Assembly (NCBI RefSeq): GCF_000757485.1
Contig: NZ_JPYO01000045.1
Location: forward strand, 103,999 to 167,998
DNA length: 64,000 nucleotides
Direction: 5' to 3'
Source: Achromobacter sp. RTa
GTDB taxonomy: Bacteria; Pseudomonadota; Gammaproteobacteria; Burkholderiales; Burkholderiaceae_B
The notes below the pieces were generated by a model. The model did no database searches and had not been told where the DNA came from. It worked only from the letters and a program-made list of their open reading frames with translations. Shown here piece by piece: positions 18,705 to 27,139 of this stretch. Position numbers and translations under genes: made by a program. Position 1 is the first letter of the stretch, and every line of letters begins with the position of its first letter.

Positions 18705-19809
18705 TCAGATGCCTTGCTTCAGGCTGGCCTGGATGAAGGGGTCCAGGTCGCCGTCCAGCACTTTCTGCGTATTGGAGATTTCGACGTTCGTGCGCAGGTC
18801 CTTGATGCGGCTCTGGTCCAGCACATAGGAACGGATCTGGTGGCCCCAGCCCACGTCGGTCTTGGAATCTTCCAGCTTCTGCTGCTCGGCCATGCGGTTG
18901 CGCATTTCCAGCTCATAGAGCTTGGACTTCAGCATTTGCATGGCTTCGGCGCGGTTGCGGTGCTGGGAGCGGTCGTTCTGGCACTGCACCACGATGCCGG
19001 TGGGCATGTGGGTCAGGCGGACGGCGGAGTCGGTCTTGTTGATGTGCTGGCCGCCCGCGCCGCTGGCGCGGTAGGTGTCCACGCGCAGGTCGGCGGGGTT
19101 CACTTCGACTTCGAAGGAGTCGTCGACTTCGGGATAGACGAACACGCTGGCGAACGAGGTGTGGCGGCCGCCCGACGAGTCGAACGGGCTCTTGCGCACC
19201 AGGCGGTGCACGCCGGTTTCCGTGCGCAGGTAGCCGAAGGCGTACTCGCCCTCAAGCTTGATGGTGGCGGACTTGATGCCCGCGACTTCGCCTTCGGACT
19301 CTTCCAGCACTTCGGCCTTGAAGCCCTTGCGTTCCGCGTACTTGAGGTACTGGCGCAGCAGCATGGAGGCCCAGTCCTGCGCTTCGGTGCCGCCGGCGCC
19401 GGCCTGGATGTCCAGGAAGCAGTTCAGCGGGTCGGCCGGATTGGAGAACATGCGGCGGAATTCCAGCCCTTCCAGCTTCTCCTGGAAGGCGTCGGCATCC
19501 TGTTCGATGGATTCGAGCGTGGCGTCGTCGTCGTCGGAGGCGGCCAGTTCGAACAGTTCGTTCGAGTCCGACAGCCCGGAGCCCAGCGCCGTCAGCGTAT
19601 CCACGACGTCTTCCAGGGCTTTCTTCTCGCGCCCGAGGTCCTGGGCGTGCTTGGGGTCGTTCCAGACGGCCGGGTCTTCGAGCTCGGCGTTTACGACTTG
19701 CAGGCGTTCAGCTTTGGCATCGTAGTCAAAGATACCTCCGTAGAGCCTGTTCGCGCTCCGCGTAGTCGGCGAGGCGGGCTGCGAGCTGGTTCTGACGTTC
19801 GGCTTCCAT
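18705..19809 (-). CDS. prfB: Peptide chain release factor 2 (programmed +1 frameshift)
   Basis: Release factor 2, which ends translation at UGA and UAA. The gene is in two frames. Codons 1-27 run from ATG at 19809 to CTT at 19729, then an in-frame TGA (19728-19726) stops the zero frame. Skipping the T at 19728 gives the main frame 19727-18705 (340 residues), for a total of 367. The stop-codon-reading SPF tripeptide is at residues 207-209 and the catalytic GGQ at 252-254, matching E. coli RF2 closely. An unbroken reading frame that extends upstream to 19934 is an artefact of the second frame. The frameshift lets the cell sense low RF2 and raise its synthesis. Confidence 0.97.
19726..19740 (-). 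promoter_or_regulatory. prfB programmed +1 frameshift site
   Basis: On the minus strand the sequence reads CGGAGG TAT CTT TGA, followed by C. A Shine-Dalgarno-like GGAGG lies three bases ahead of the slippery CTT codon, and the UGA stop is followed by C, a weak termination context. The arrangement and spacing equal those of the E. coli prfB recoding site, where slow termination by RF2 lets the ribosome slip forward one base. Confidence 0.96.
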
Positions 19810-20062
19810 GATTGATCCTGTCTTGGTGACTTTTGTGCGAAACCGAACATTTTACCGCGCTTGACCCCGGCGCGTGGGCCGATCTCGGCAAGAGAGGGAC
19901 GGATCGACCCCATGGATTCGGCCGAAAGGACCAAAGTTGTTCAGTTTTTTGTCAACTATGTGGTTCTAGCCTGCGGTATCGGCCGCGCCGTCTATCCGGC
20001 GGCGCGGGCCGTTGCCGCGCCGGCCATGGCCGGCCTATCCCGCCAGAGGAATGGAGACAGCG

Positions 20063-21373
20063 ATGGAAAATGCGATGGCCCCCGGGGTCTCGCCGGCGAT
20101 CCCGGCGACTGAGGAGGACAGGATCTACCGCAAGGTAGGCTGGCGGCTGGTGCCGCTATTGGTGGTGTGCTATGTCGTGGCCTATCTGGACCGCGTGAAC
20201 GTGGGTTTCGCCAAGCTGCAGATGCTGCAGGAGCTGCAGTTCAGCGAAACGGTGTACGGGCTGGGAGCCGGCATCTTCTTCATCGGCTATTTCCTCTTCG
20301 AGATTCCCAGCAACATCATCCTGCACAAAGTGGGCGCCAAGGTGTGGATCGCCCGGATCATGATCACCTGGGGCATCATTTCGGCCTGCATGATGTTCGT
20401 GACCAGCGTGCACATGTTCTACATCCTGCGCTTCCTGCTGGGCGCGGCCGAAGCCGGATTCTTCCCCGGCATCATCCTGTACCTGACCTATTGGTATCCC
20501 GCCGCGCGCCGCGGCCGCATCACTACCTTCTTCATGACCGCCGTGCCCATGTCCGGGCTGATCGGAGGCCCGATCTCGGGATGGATCATGAGCACCTTCC
20601 ACGGCGACCACGGGCTGTCGGGCTGGCAATGGCTGTTCCTGCTGGAGGGGATCCCGTCCGTCATCATCGGGATACTCGTGCTGGTGTATCTCGACGACCG
20701 CATCAACAAGGCCAAGTGGCTGACCGCCAGCGAGAAGGCCGTGCTGATCCGCAACATCGCGGCCGAGGAGCAGCAGAAAGAGGACCCGCCGATCCGCGCC
20801 GCCCTGGTCAAGCCGCGGGTGTGGGCGATGGCGCTGATCTACTTTTCGTTCGTGATGGGGTTGTATGGCGTCGGATTCTGGATGCCTACGCTGATCAAGA
20901 GCACGGGCGTGCAGAGCCCGCTGGCGATCGGCCTGCTGACGGCGGTGCCCAATCTGTTCGCCGTCATCGGCATGATCCTTATCTCACGCAATTCCGACCG
21001 GCACCGCGAACGCCGCTGGCACGTCGCGCTGCCGGCCTTGTTCGGCGCGCTCGGCCTGTTCTTCTCGGCAGTCTGGAGCGGCAATACGGTCCTGGCCATT
21101 CTGGCGCTGACGGTGGCCAACATCGGCATCTGCACGGTGCTGCCGCTGTTCTGGAGCCTGCCCACCGCCTTGCTGGGCGGCACCGCGGCCGCGGCGGGCA
21201 TTGCGCTGATCAACTCGGTGGGCAATCTGGCGGGCTTCGTCAGCCCCTACCTGGTCGGCTGGCTGAAGGACATGACCGGCACCACCAACACGGGGCTGTA
21301 CATGCTGGCGGGCTGCCTGGTGGTTGGCGCGCTGGTGGCCCTGGCTCAGCCGGCGAGGCTGGTGAACAAGTAG
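20063..21373 (+). CDS. MFS transporter, anion:cation symporter-like
   Basis: A 436-residue major facilitator with about twelve transmembrane segments. The N-terminal DRVNVGFAKLQM motif after the first helix, and the second half starting near WMPTLIKSTGVQSPLAIG, place it in the anion:cation symporter group that moves organic anions such as phthalate, tartrate or sugar acids with protons. ATG at 20063 has GGAGACAG ahead of it and was chosen over ATG at 20051. It is divergent from prfB across a 253-bp gap. That gap holds an AT-richer patch with AGTTG/CAACT arms near 19935-19957, but no regulator sits next to it. Its stop codon lies inside the palindromic repeat that follows. Confidence 0.9.
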   Translation: MENAMAPGVSPAIPATEEDRIYRKVGWRLVPLLVVCYVVAYLDRVNVGFAKLQMLQELQFSETVYGLGAGIFFIGYFLFEIPSNIILHKVGAKVWIARIMITWGIISACMMFVTSVHMFYILRFLLGAAEAGFFPGIILYLTYWYPAARRGRITTFFMTAVPMSGLIGGPISGWIMSTFHGDHGLSGWQWLFLLEGIPSVIIGILVLVYLDDRINKAKWLTASEKAVLIRNIAAEEQQKEDPPIRAALVKPRVWAMALIYFSFVMGLYGVGFWMPTLIKSTGVQSPLAIGLLTAVPNLFAVIGMILISRNSDRHRERRWHVALPALFGALGLFFSAVWSGNTVLAILALTVANIGICTVLPLFWSLPTALLGGTAAAAGIALINSVGNLAGFVSPYLVGWLKDMTGTTNTGLYMLAGCLVVGALVALAQPARLVNK

Positions 21374-21553
21374 GATGGGTGCAGCGCGAGAACTCCGGCG
21401 CAAGAACGCAAGCGCCCATAGCGCGCAACCCATGCGGTGATGGGAAAACAGTGCCCCCGCTGGTCGGAAGGCAGTCTCTCGCCGCCGCATGGGTTACGCG
21501 CGTTCAGCGCTTGAGTTCTAGCTTAAGGACTCTCGCGCTCCACCCATCCTACG
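21370..21553. repeat. Large inverted repeat with GTAGGATGGGTG ... CACCCATCCTAC ends
   Basis: Two imperfect inverted arms of about 70 bp (about 21370-21440 and 21484-21553) enclose about 43 bp. The outer ends GTAGGATGGGTG and CACCCATCCTAC are perfect partners, as are AGCGCGAGA / TCTCGCGCT (one base off register) and AACCCATGCGG / CCGCATGGGTT. Each arm also folds on itself, since GATGGGTG and AACCCATG are near complements. The left arm includes the stop codon of the MFS gene, and the right arm ends 3 bp before the recJ stop. Repeats with the GTAGGATGGGT...ACCCATC pattern are widespread in proteobacterial intergenic regions. Here it may also serve as a two-way hairpin between convergent genes. 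Confidence 0.85.
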
Positions 21554-21555
21554 CT

Positions 21556-23256
21556 TCAGCCCGCGTGTTCGATCACCAGCTGCACCGACACCATGCCGTT
21601 CCAGACGTTCTGCTCCAGGCGGTAGGCGGCCTGGATGTGTTCCGGCAGGGATTGGTCGTGGCCGAACCAGATGGCGTCGAAGCGCTGGTGGCCGCGTTCG
21701 AGCGACAGTTTCAGATGCTTCTCGCCGACCAGGCGCTGGTTGCGCACCACGAACTCATCCAGGAACAGGGGGGCGGCGAAGCCGGCGCCCCAGACCTGCT
21801 GCTGGAGCATACCTGCCACGTCGGCGTTGGCATAGCCCGATTCCAGCGATCCGTCGGTTTCGATGACGGGCTCGAAGGTGTCGCGCCCGGTGAGCTCGCG
21901 CACCGCGGCGTCGAAGGCGGGGGCGAAGGCGGCGAAGTCGGCGCGGCCGAGAGTCAGGCCGGCCGCCATGGCGTGGCCGCCGAACTTGCGTATCAGGTCG
22001 GGGTGGCGCTTGGACACCAGGTCCAGCGCGTCGCGCAGGTGCACGTCGGGGATCGAACGGCCGGAGCCGCGGATTTCGTCGTCGCCCGCGGGCGCGAACG
22101 CCAGGGTGGGGCGCCAGAATTTCTCCTTCAGGCGCGACGCCACCAGGCCCACGACGCCCTGGTGCCAGCCGGGGTCGAACACGCAGACGGTGGCGCCGGC
22201 GGCCGCGTTGGGCTCTTCCATGGCGGCCAGCGCCTGTTCGCGCATTTCGGCTTCGATCGTGCGGCGTTCGCGATTGATGTTGTCGAGCTCGCGCGCCATT
22301 TCCAGCGCCTGGGCTTCGTCATCGGTGGTCAGGCAGGCGATGCCCAGGCTCATGTCGGCCAGGCGGCCCGCGGCGTTGATACGGGGGCCGAGCGCAAAAC
22401 CCAGGTCGAAGCCGTTGGCGGCGCGCGGCTCCCGGCCGGCGACGGCGAACAGCGCGCGCAGGCCCGGTTGCAGGCGGCCGGCCCGCATGCGTTGCAGGCC
22501 CTGCGTGACCAGCAGGCGATTGTTCGCGTCCAGCTTGACCACGTCGGCCACGGTGCCCAGGGCTACCAGGTCGGACAGCGCGTCCAGGCGCGGGCCGCCA
22601 TCGGGCGCGTAGACGCCGCGCCGGCGCAGTTCGGCGCGCAGCGCCAGCATCATGTAGAAGATGACGCCCACGCCGGCCAGGTTCTTGGACGGAAAGCCGC
22701 AGCCGGGCTGGTTCGGGTTCACGATGGCCAGCGCTTCCGGCAGGGTGTCCCCCGGAAGGTGGTGGTCGGTGATCACCACGCCGATGCCCGCCGCGTTGGC
22801 GGCGGCCACGCCGTCGACGCTGGCGATGCCGTTGTCCACCGTGATGATGATGTCGGGCTTGCCGGAGCGGTGCCGGCAGGCCAGTTCCACCACGGCGGGC
22901 GACAGGCCGTAGCCGGTCTCGAAACGGTTGGGGACCAGGAAGTCCACGTCGGCGCCCATGGCGGACAGCGCGCGCAGCCCGACCGCGCAGGCGGTAGCGC
23001 CGTCGCAGTCGTAATCGGCCACGATCAGCAGTTTCTTGCCCGCCTGGATGGCGTCGGCCAGCACGCCGGCGGCATGGGCGGAATGCGTCAGGCCGGCGGG
23101 CGGGAGCAGCGACGGCCAGGCCAGCCGGGTCTGGTCGGGATGGGTGACGCCGCGGGCGGCCCACAGGCGGGCCAGCAGGGGATGGATGCCCGAGGCTTCC
23201 AGGACGCGGCAGGCGTCCAGGTCGGACGGGCGGACAGTCAAGCGGGGTGTGACCAC
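21556..23256 (-). CDS. recJ: Single-stranded-DNA-specific exonuclease RecJ
   Basis: A 566-residue RecJ, the 5'-3' single-strand exonuclease of recombination and mismatch repair (E. coli RecJ has 577). DHH-family metal motifs are all present: VADYDCDGATA, VDNGIAS, TDHHLPGD, and GPRINAAGRL, and the DHHA1 motif is FGGHAMAAGL. The frame is open far upstream, but family alignment starts near TPRLTVRPSDL. GTG at 23256 was chosen; it overlaps the end of the upstream RpfE-like gene by 19 bp, implying co-translation. A TTG at 23241 is an alternative start. Confidence 0.95.
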   Translation of the reverse strand: MVTPRLTVRPSDLDACRVLEASGIHPLLARLWAARGVTHPDQTRLAWPSLLPPAGLTHSAHAAGVLADAIQAGKKLLIVADYDCDGATACAVGLRALSAMGADVDFLVPNRFETGYGLSPAVVELACRHRSGKPDIIITVDNGIASVDGVAAANAAGIGVVITDHHLPGDTLPEALAIVNPNQPGCGFPSKNLAGVGVIFYMMLALRAELRRRGVYAPDGGPRLDALSDLVALGTVADVVKLDANNRLLVTQGLQRMRAGRLQPGLRALFAVAGREPRAANGFDLGFALGPRINAAGRLADMSLGIACLTTDDEAQALEMARELDNINRERRTIEAEMREQALAAMEEPNAAAGATVCVFDPGWHQGVVGLVASRLKEKFWRPTLAFAPAGDDEIRGSGRSIPDVHLRDALDLVSKRHPDLIRKFGGHAMAAGLTLGRADFAAFAPAFDAAVRELTGRDTFEPVIETDGSLESGYANADVAGMLQQQVWGAGFAAPLFLDEFVVRNQRLVGEKHLKLSLERGHQRFDAIWFGHDQSLPEHIQAAYRLEQNVWNGMVSVQLVIEHAG

Positions 23257-24182
23257 CAGGCGCTCCAGTTTTTCTTGGGCGCGGGCAGCAAGCCGAGCAG
23301 GCCCCCGCGCGGTTTCAGGGTAAGGGCGACCTTGCGGTCTTCGCCCAGCAGCAGCAGCTCGGCGGGCGCGTCCGGCAGGCCATTCTTGCCGGCCAGCGGC
23401 CGCAGGTGCTGCGTATCCAGGGCGGCCAGCGCGTCCAGCCAGGCGGCCCAGTCGCCGCCGCGTTGGGGCGCTTCCAGCCCGGCGAGCACGCGTTCGGCGC
23501 CGGCCGGGGCGACGGGCCAGGGCGATCCACCGCCGTATAGCCAGAGCGCGTTGACCGGAGGCAGGCCGCGGGCCGCGCGCGCATCGTTGACGGGGTGGTC
23601 GTGCCAGGCCATCTGTATTTCGTTGAGCAGCCGGCGCCAGGGGCGGGTCTGGGCGTCCTGGCGCCACCAATCGTTCAGGCGCTGTCCGGCCACGGCCAGC
23701 GGGCTGGCCGTCTGGGGGCGCAGGCCGTCGGGCAGCCGCAGGCGCCAGCGTCCGGGCGACAGCGGCTCGGCCGCGAAGCCCGTGCCCTCGAAGAGGGGGA
23801 GGGCCGTTTCCAGCAGAGCCGCGGTTTCCTCGGCCCGCAGGTCCATCAGGCCGGGGTCCAGCAGGGTGGCCTGGTCGGCGCCCAGCGCCAGGTGGACCAG
23901 TTCGGCCAGCCATACGGCCTCGCCGCCCTCGGCTTGCGCGCCTGCCAGCAGGGGGCCGAGGCCGGCTCCCTGCAACAGGCCCGATTCCGGCGCATAGCCC
24001 GCGCGGGCCAGTTGCCAGGACTCGAAGGCGGTGCAGCCATGGGCGCGCACGTCGAAAGCTTCGGGCCGGGCGGCGCCGGCCTGAAGCCAGGCATGCAGGG
24101 TGGGCGCGCGCTCGGGCAGGAGCTTGGCCAGCTCCGCGGCGACGGGTAGGGCGGGCAGGGCGCCCGGAATGACGATCAGCAT
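23238..24182 (-). CDS. RpfE-like / phosphoglycerate-mutase-domain hypothetical protein
   Basis: A 314-residue protein that starts MLIVIPGALP and is rich in Ala, Leu and Trp. It has a conserved-looking motif WLYGGGSPWPVAP near residue 215, and ends next to recJ, overlapping it by 19 bp. Proteins of this type precede recJ in many beta- and gammaproteobacteria; in Xanthomonas the neighbour of recJ is called RpfE. They are related to cofactor-independent phosphoglycerate mutases and phosphatases but lack a clear active site here. The function is not established. The recJ link suggests one transcript from a promoter in the 130-bp gap shared with lolC. Confidence 0.8.
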   Translation of the reverse strand: MLIVIPGALPALPVAAELAKLLPERAPTLHAWLQAGAARPEAFDVRAHGCTAFESWQLARAGYAPESGLLQGAGLGPLLAGAQAEGGEAVWLAELVHLALGADQATLLDPGLMDLRAEETAALLETALPLFEGTGFAAEPLSPGRWRLRLPDGLRPQTASPLAVAGQRLNDWWRQDAQTRPWRRLLNEIQMAWHDHPVNDARAARGLPPVNALWLYGGGSPWPVAPAGAERVLAGLEAPQRGGDWAAWLDALAALDTQHLRPLAGKNGLPDAPAELLLLGEDRKVALTLKPRGGLLGLLPAPKKNWSAWWSHPA

Positions 24183-24312
24183 GGGCGCGATTGTAGTCCG
24201 TGCCGGCTGCGGGAACTAAGCAGTGCCCACAGCTGCCATAGCTTGAAACGCCTGGTCTCGGAACCGCATATCCGCGGGACGGAATCCAGGCGGTTAATGC
24301 CATAATGCGCAC

Positions 24313-25593
24313 GTGCTGAAAATACCTTACGAACTATGGATAGGCGCCCGCTACGCCGGGCTGGCCCGAATCCGCCAGCGACGCGGGCGCCGCGATCGCT
24401 TCATCTCTTTCATCGCCGCCAGTTCCATGGCGGGCATCGCGCTGGGCGTTGCCGCCCTGATCGTGGTGCTGTCCGTCATGAACGGCTTCCAGAAGGAAGT
24501 GCGCGACCGCATGCTGTCGGTGCTGCCGCACATCGAGCTCTATGTTCCCGGAGCCATGCCGGAACGGGTGCTGGACCGATGGCAGCAATTCGCCTCCGCC
24601 GCCGAGCAGAATTCCGAGGTCAAGGCCGGCGCGCCCTTCGTGGCTGCGCAGGGCATGCTGGTGCGCGGGCAGGCCTTGCGGGGCGTGCAGGTGCGGGGCA
24701 TCGATCCGCAGACCGAAGGCAAGGTGTCGGACCTGCCCAGGCAGATGGTCTCGGGCAGGCTCACCGACCTGAAGGCCGGCGGTTTCGGCGTGGTGCTGGG
24801 CAACGAACTGGCCGACGGCTTGGGCGTGAAAGTGGGCGATACGCTGCTGATGATGGCGCCGCAAGGTTCGATCAGCCCGGCCGGCTTCACCCCTCGCATG
24901 CGCCAGTTCACCGTGGTGGGCGTGTTTTCGTCCGGCCACTATGAATACGATTCCTCGCTGGCCTTCGTCGACGACGAGGACGCCGCCCGCGTGTTCCGCG
25001 ACAGCGGCACCGCCGGCGTGCGCCTGCGCATCGCCGACATGCAGAAGGCGCCCGAGGTGGCTGCCGAGCTGCAGAAGGTGCTGCCGCCCTATGTGATGGC
25101 CAGCGACTGGTCCCGCAACAACCGCACCTGGTTCGCCGCCGTCAAGACGGAAAAGCGCATGATGTTCCTGATCCTGGCGCTGATCGTGGCGGTGGCGGCG
25201 TTCAACCTGCTGTCGTCGCTGGTCATGGCCGTGAAGGACAAGCAGTCCGACATCGCCATCCTGCGCACGCTGGGCGCGGGCCCCAGGGAAATCGCCCGCA
25301 TCTTCCTGGTGCAGGGCGCGCTGATCGGCGTCATCGGCACGCTGCTGGGCGTGGCGGGCGGCATCGTCATCGCCTACAACGTGGACGTGATCGTGCCGTT
25401 CATCGAAGGCCTGCTGGGCGTGCATTTCCTGCCGCGCGAAATCTATTTCATCTCCGCCTTGCCCTCGGACCCGCAGGTGGGCGATATCGTCACCATCGGC
25501 CTGACTTCCCTGGTGCTGTCGCTGCTGGCGACCCTGTATCCCAGCTGGCGCGCTTCGCGCCTGCAACCCGCCCAGGTGCTGCGCCATGATTGA
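24313..25593 (+). CDS. lolC: Lipoprotein-releasing system transmembrane protein LolC/LolE
   Basis: A 426-residue inner-membrane component of the Lol lipoprotein-release transporter. It extracts outer-membrane lipoproteins and hands them to LolA. One transmembrane helix (about 31-55) precedes a large periplasmic domain (about 60-270). Three more helices follow at about 276-300, 325-350 and 392-417, the FtsX-like layout of this family. The start is GTG at 24313. Only one such gene is present before lolD, so the transporter probably uses a single LolC/E-type (LolF) subunit as a homodimer. It overlaps lolD by 8 bp. Confidence 0.94.
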   Translation: MLKIPYELWIGARYAGLARIRQRRGRRDRFISFIAASSMAGIALGVAALIVVLSVMNGFQKEVRDRMLSVLPHIELYVPGAMPERVLDRWQQFASAAEQNSEVKAGAPFVAAQGMLVRGQALRGVQVRGIDPQTEGKVSDLPRQMVSGRLTDLKAGGFGVVLGNELADGLGVKVGDTLLMMAPQGSISPAGFTPRMRQFTVVGVFSSGHYEYDSSLAFVDDEDAARVFRDSGTAGVRLRIADMQKAPEVAAELQKVLPPYVMASDWSRNNRTWFAAVKTEKRMMFLILALIVAVAAFNLLSSLVMAVKDKQSDIAILRTLGAGPREIARIFLVQGALIGVIGTLLGVAGGIVIAYNVDVIVPFIEGLLGVHFLPREIYFISALPSDPQVGDIVTIGLTSLVLSLLATLYPSWRASRLQPAQVLRHD

Positions 25594-26275
25594 CAAGCAG
25601 ACTCCCGCATTGCAGGCCGACAACATCGTCAAGGTGTACGACGAAGGCCCCGCGCGCATCGAAGTGCTCAGCAACGTCAGCCTGTCGGTGGCGCGCGGCG
25701 AGATGGTCGCCATCGTCGGCGCTTCCGGTTCCGGCAAGAGCACGCTGCTGCATATCCTGGGCCTGCTGGACGTACCCACCAGCGGCACGGTGTCGGTGGA
25801 CGGCGAGCTTGCCGTCGGCCTGTCCGAAAGCCGCAAGAGCGCGGTGCGCAACCGCAGCCTGGGCTTCGTCTACCAGTTCCACCATCTGTTGCCCGAGTTC
25901 TCCGCGCTGGACAACGTAGCGATGCCGCTGATCGTGCGCCGCCGGAACCGCGACGAGGCCCGCGAGGCCGCCCGCGAGGTCCTGGGCCTGGTGGGGTTGT
26001 CCGCCCGCGAGGGGCATTTCCCCGGGCAATTGTCCGGCGGCGAGCGGCAGCGCGTGGCGCTGGCGCGCGCGCTGGTGACCCGTCCGGCCTGCGTGCTGGC
26101 CGACGAGCCCACCGGCAACCTGGACCGCCACACGGCGCACAATATGTTCGAGCTGCTGACCCAGGTGAACCGGGAATCCGGCACGGCGTTCGCCATCGTG
26201 ACGCACGATCCCGAACTGGCCGCCCGCGCCGACCGCCAACTGCTCATGGAAAACGGCCGGCTGGTTTCAGGTTGA
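25586..26275 (+). CDS. lolD: Lipoprotein-releasing system ATP-binding protein LolD
   Basis: A 229-residue ABC ATPase that powers lipoprotein release. Walker A is GASGSGKS at residues 45-52. The LolD-typical Q-loop segment LGFVYQFHHLLPEFSALDNV follows, then the signature LSGGERQRVALARAL and Walker B VLADEPTGNLD. The ATG at 25586 lies inside the end of lolC, so the two are translated together. The length matches E. coli LolD (233). Confidence 0.97.
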   Translation: MIDKQTPALQADNIVKVYDEGPARIEVLSNVSLSVARGEMVAIVGASGSGKSTLLHILGLLDVPTSGTVSVDGELAVGLSESRKSAVRNRSLGFVYQFHHLLPEFSALDNVAMPLIVRRRNRDEAREAAREVLGLVGLSAREGHFPGQLSGGERQRVALARALVTRPACVLADEPTGNLDRHTAHNMFELLTQVNRESGTAFAIVTHDPELAARADRQLLMENGRLVSG

Positions 26276-26314
26276 GCGGACCGGATGGATAATCGGGGCA
26301 AGGAGGGCGCGCCC

Positions 26315-27133
26315 ATGCTGATCGACACCCATTGCCACCTGGATGCCGCCGAGTTCGACGCCGACCGCGAACAGGTGGCCGACGACGCCTGCGAAGCCGG
26401 CGTCCAGTCCATCGTGATCCCGGCCGTCGAACGCGCCAATTTTTCCGTCGTGCGGGAGCTGGCCGGCAGGATCGCCGGGGGCGCCTACGCGCTGGGCATC
26501 CATCCCCTTTACGTGCGGCGCGCCGATGATGCGGACCTGGACGCGCTGCGCGCGGCCGTCAGGCAATCGCTGGGGGATCCCCGTTTTGTCGCCATCGGCG
26601 AAATCGGGCTGGATTTCTTCGTGCCCGAGATTGCCTCCGGCGAGCCGCGTGAGCGCCAGGAACGCTTCTACGCCGCGCAGCTGGCGATGGCGGCCGAGTT
26701 CGGCCTGCCGGTGCTGCTGCACGTGCGCAAGTCGCAGGACATCCTGCTGAAATATCTGCGGCGGCATCCCCGCATCGGCGGCATCGCCCATGCCTTCAAT
26801 GGCAGCGCCCAGCAGGCGCAGGCGTTCATCGAGCAGGGATTCGCGCTGGGGCTGGGCGGCGCGATGACCTACGAGCGCGCGCTGCAGATCCGGCGCCACG
26901 CCGTGGACATCGATTTGGCGCACCTGGTGCTGGAAACGGATGCGCCGGATATTCCCCCCGCCTGGCTGCACCCGCCGCAGCGCCGCAACCGGCCCGGGGA
27001 GCTTGTCCGCATCGCCCAGTCCCTGGCGGAATTGCGCGGCGTGACGCCCGCGCAAGTGGCGCACGCCACCACGGCCACCGCGCTGCGGGTGCTGCCGCGC
27101 CTGCCCGCCGCGATCCTGGCCGACGCCGACTGA
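26315..27133 (+). CDS. TatD-family metal-dependent hydrolase (DNase)
   Basis: A 272-residue TatD-family protein, a TIM-barrel metallohydrolase with 3'-5' exonuclease activity in characterised members. Metal ligands appear in order: DTHCHLD at the N-terminus, GEIGLD near residue 100, LLHVRKS, AHAFNG and ETDAPDIPP near the C-terminus. ATG at 26315 follows an AAGGAGGG ribosome site and was preferred to an ATG 30 bp upstream. It lies 39 bp downstream of lolD in the same direction and converges on the sensor kinase gene with a 6-bp gap. Confidence 0.93.
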   Translation: MLIDTHCHLDAAEFDADREQVADDACEAGVQSIVIPAVERANFSVVRELAGRIAGGAYALGIHPLYVRRADDADLDALRAAVRQSLGDPRFVAIGEIGLDFFVPEIASGEPRERQERFYAAQLAMAAEFGLPVLLHVRKSQDILLKYLRRHPRIGGIAHAFNGSAQQAQAFIEQGFALGLGGAMTYERALQIRRHAVDIDLAHLVLETDAPDIPPAWLHPPQRRNRPGELVRIAQSLAELRGVTPAQVAHATTATALRVLPRLPAAILADAD

Positions 27134-27139
27134 CGCCGC

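Noticed and set aside
18705-19934. Unbroken 409-codon frame for release factor 2
   Set aside because: The region upstream of the DYDAKAERL segment does not match RF2, whereas the other frame plus the +1 site does.
19810-20062. A possible regulator-binding site AGTTG/CAACT near 19935-19957 in the prfB/MFS gap
   Set aside because: The arms are only five bases and no regulator gene is adjacent, so it was not listed as a feature.
20167-23997. A 1276-codon open frame on the + strand
   Set aside because: It runs across the MFS gene in another frame and antisense to recJ and the RpfE-like gene. Its composition is Arg/Gly/Ala-rich as expected for a GC-rich shadow frame, with no domain.
21556-24312. 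A 918-codon frame suggesting a fused RecJ
   Set aside because: The first 350 codons are a different frame of the RpfE-like gene. RecJ homology starts near the GTG at 23256.
24183-24312. CATAAT at 24301 as a -10 box of lolC
   Set aside because: It lies only 6 bp before the GTG start, and no -35 partner at the right distance was found.
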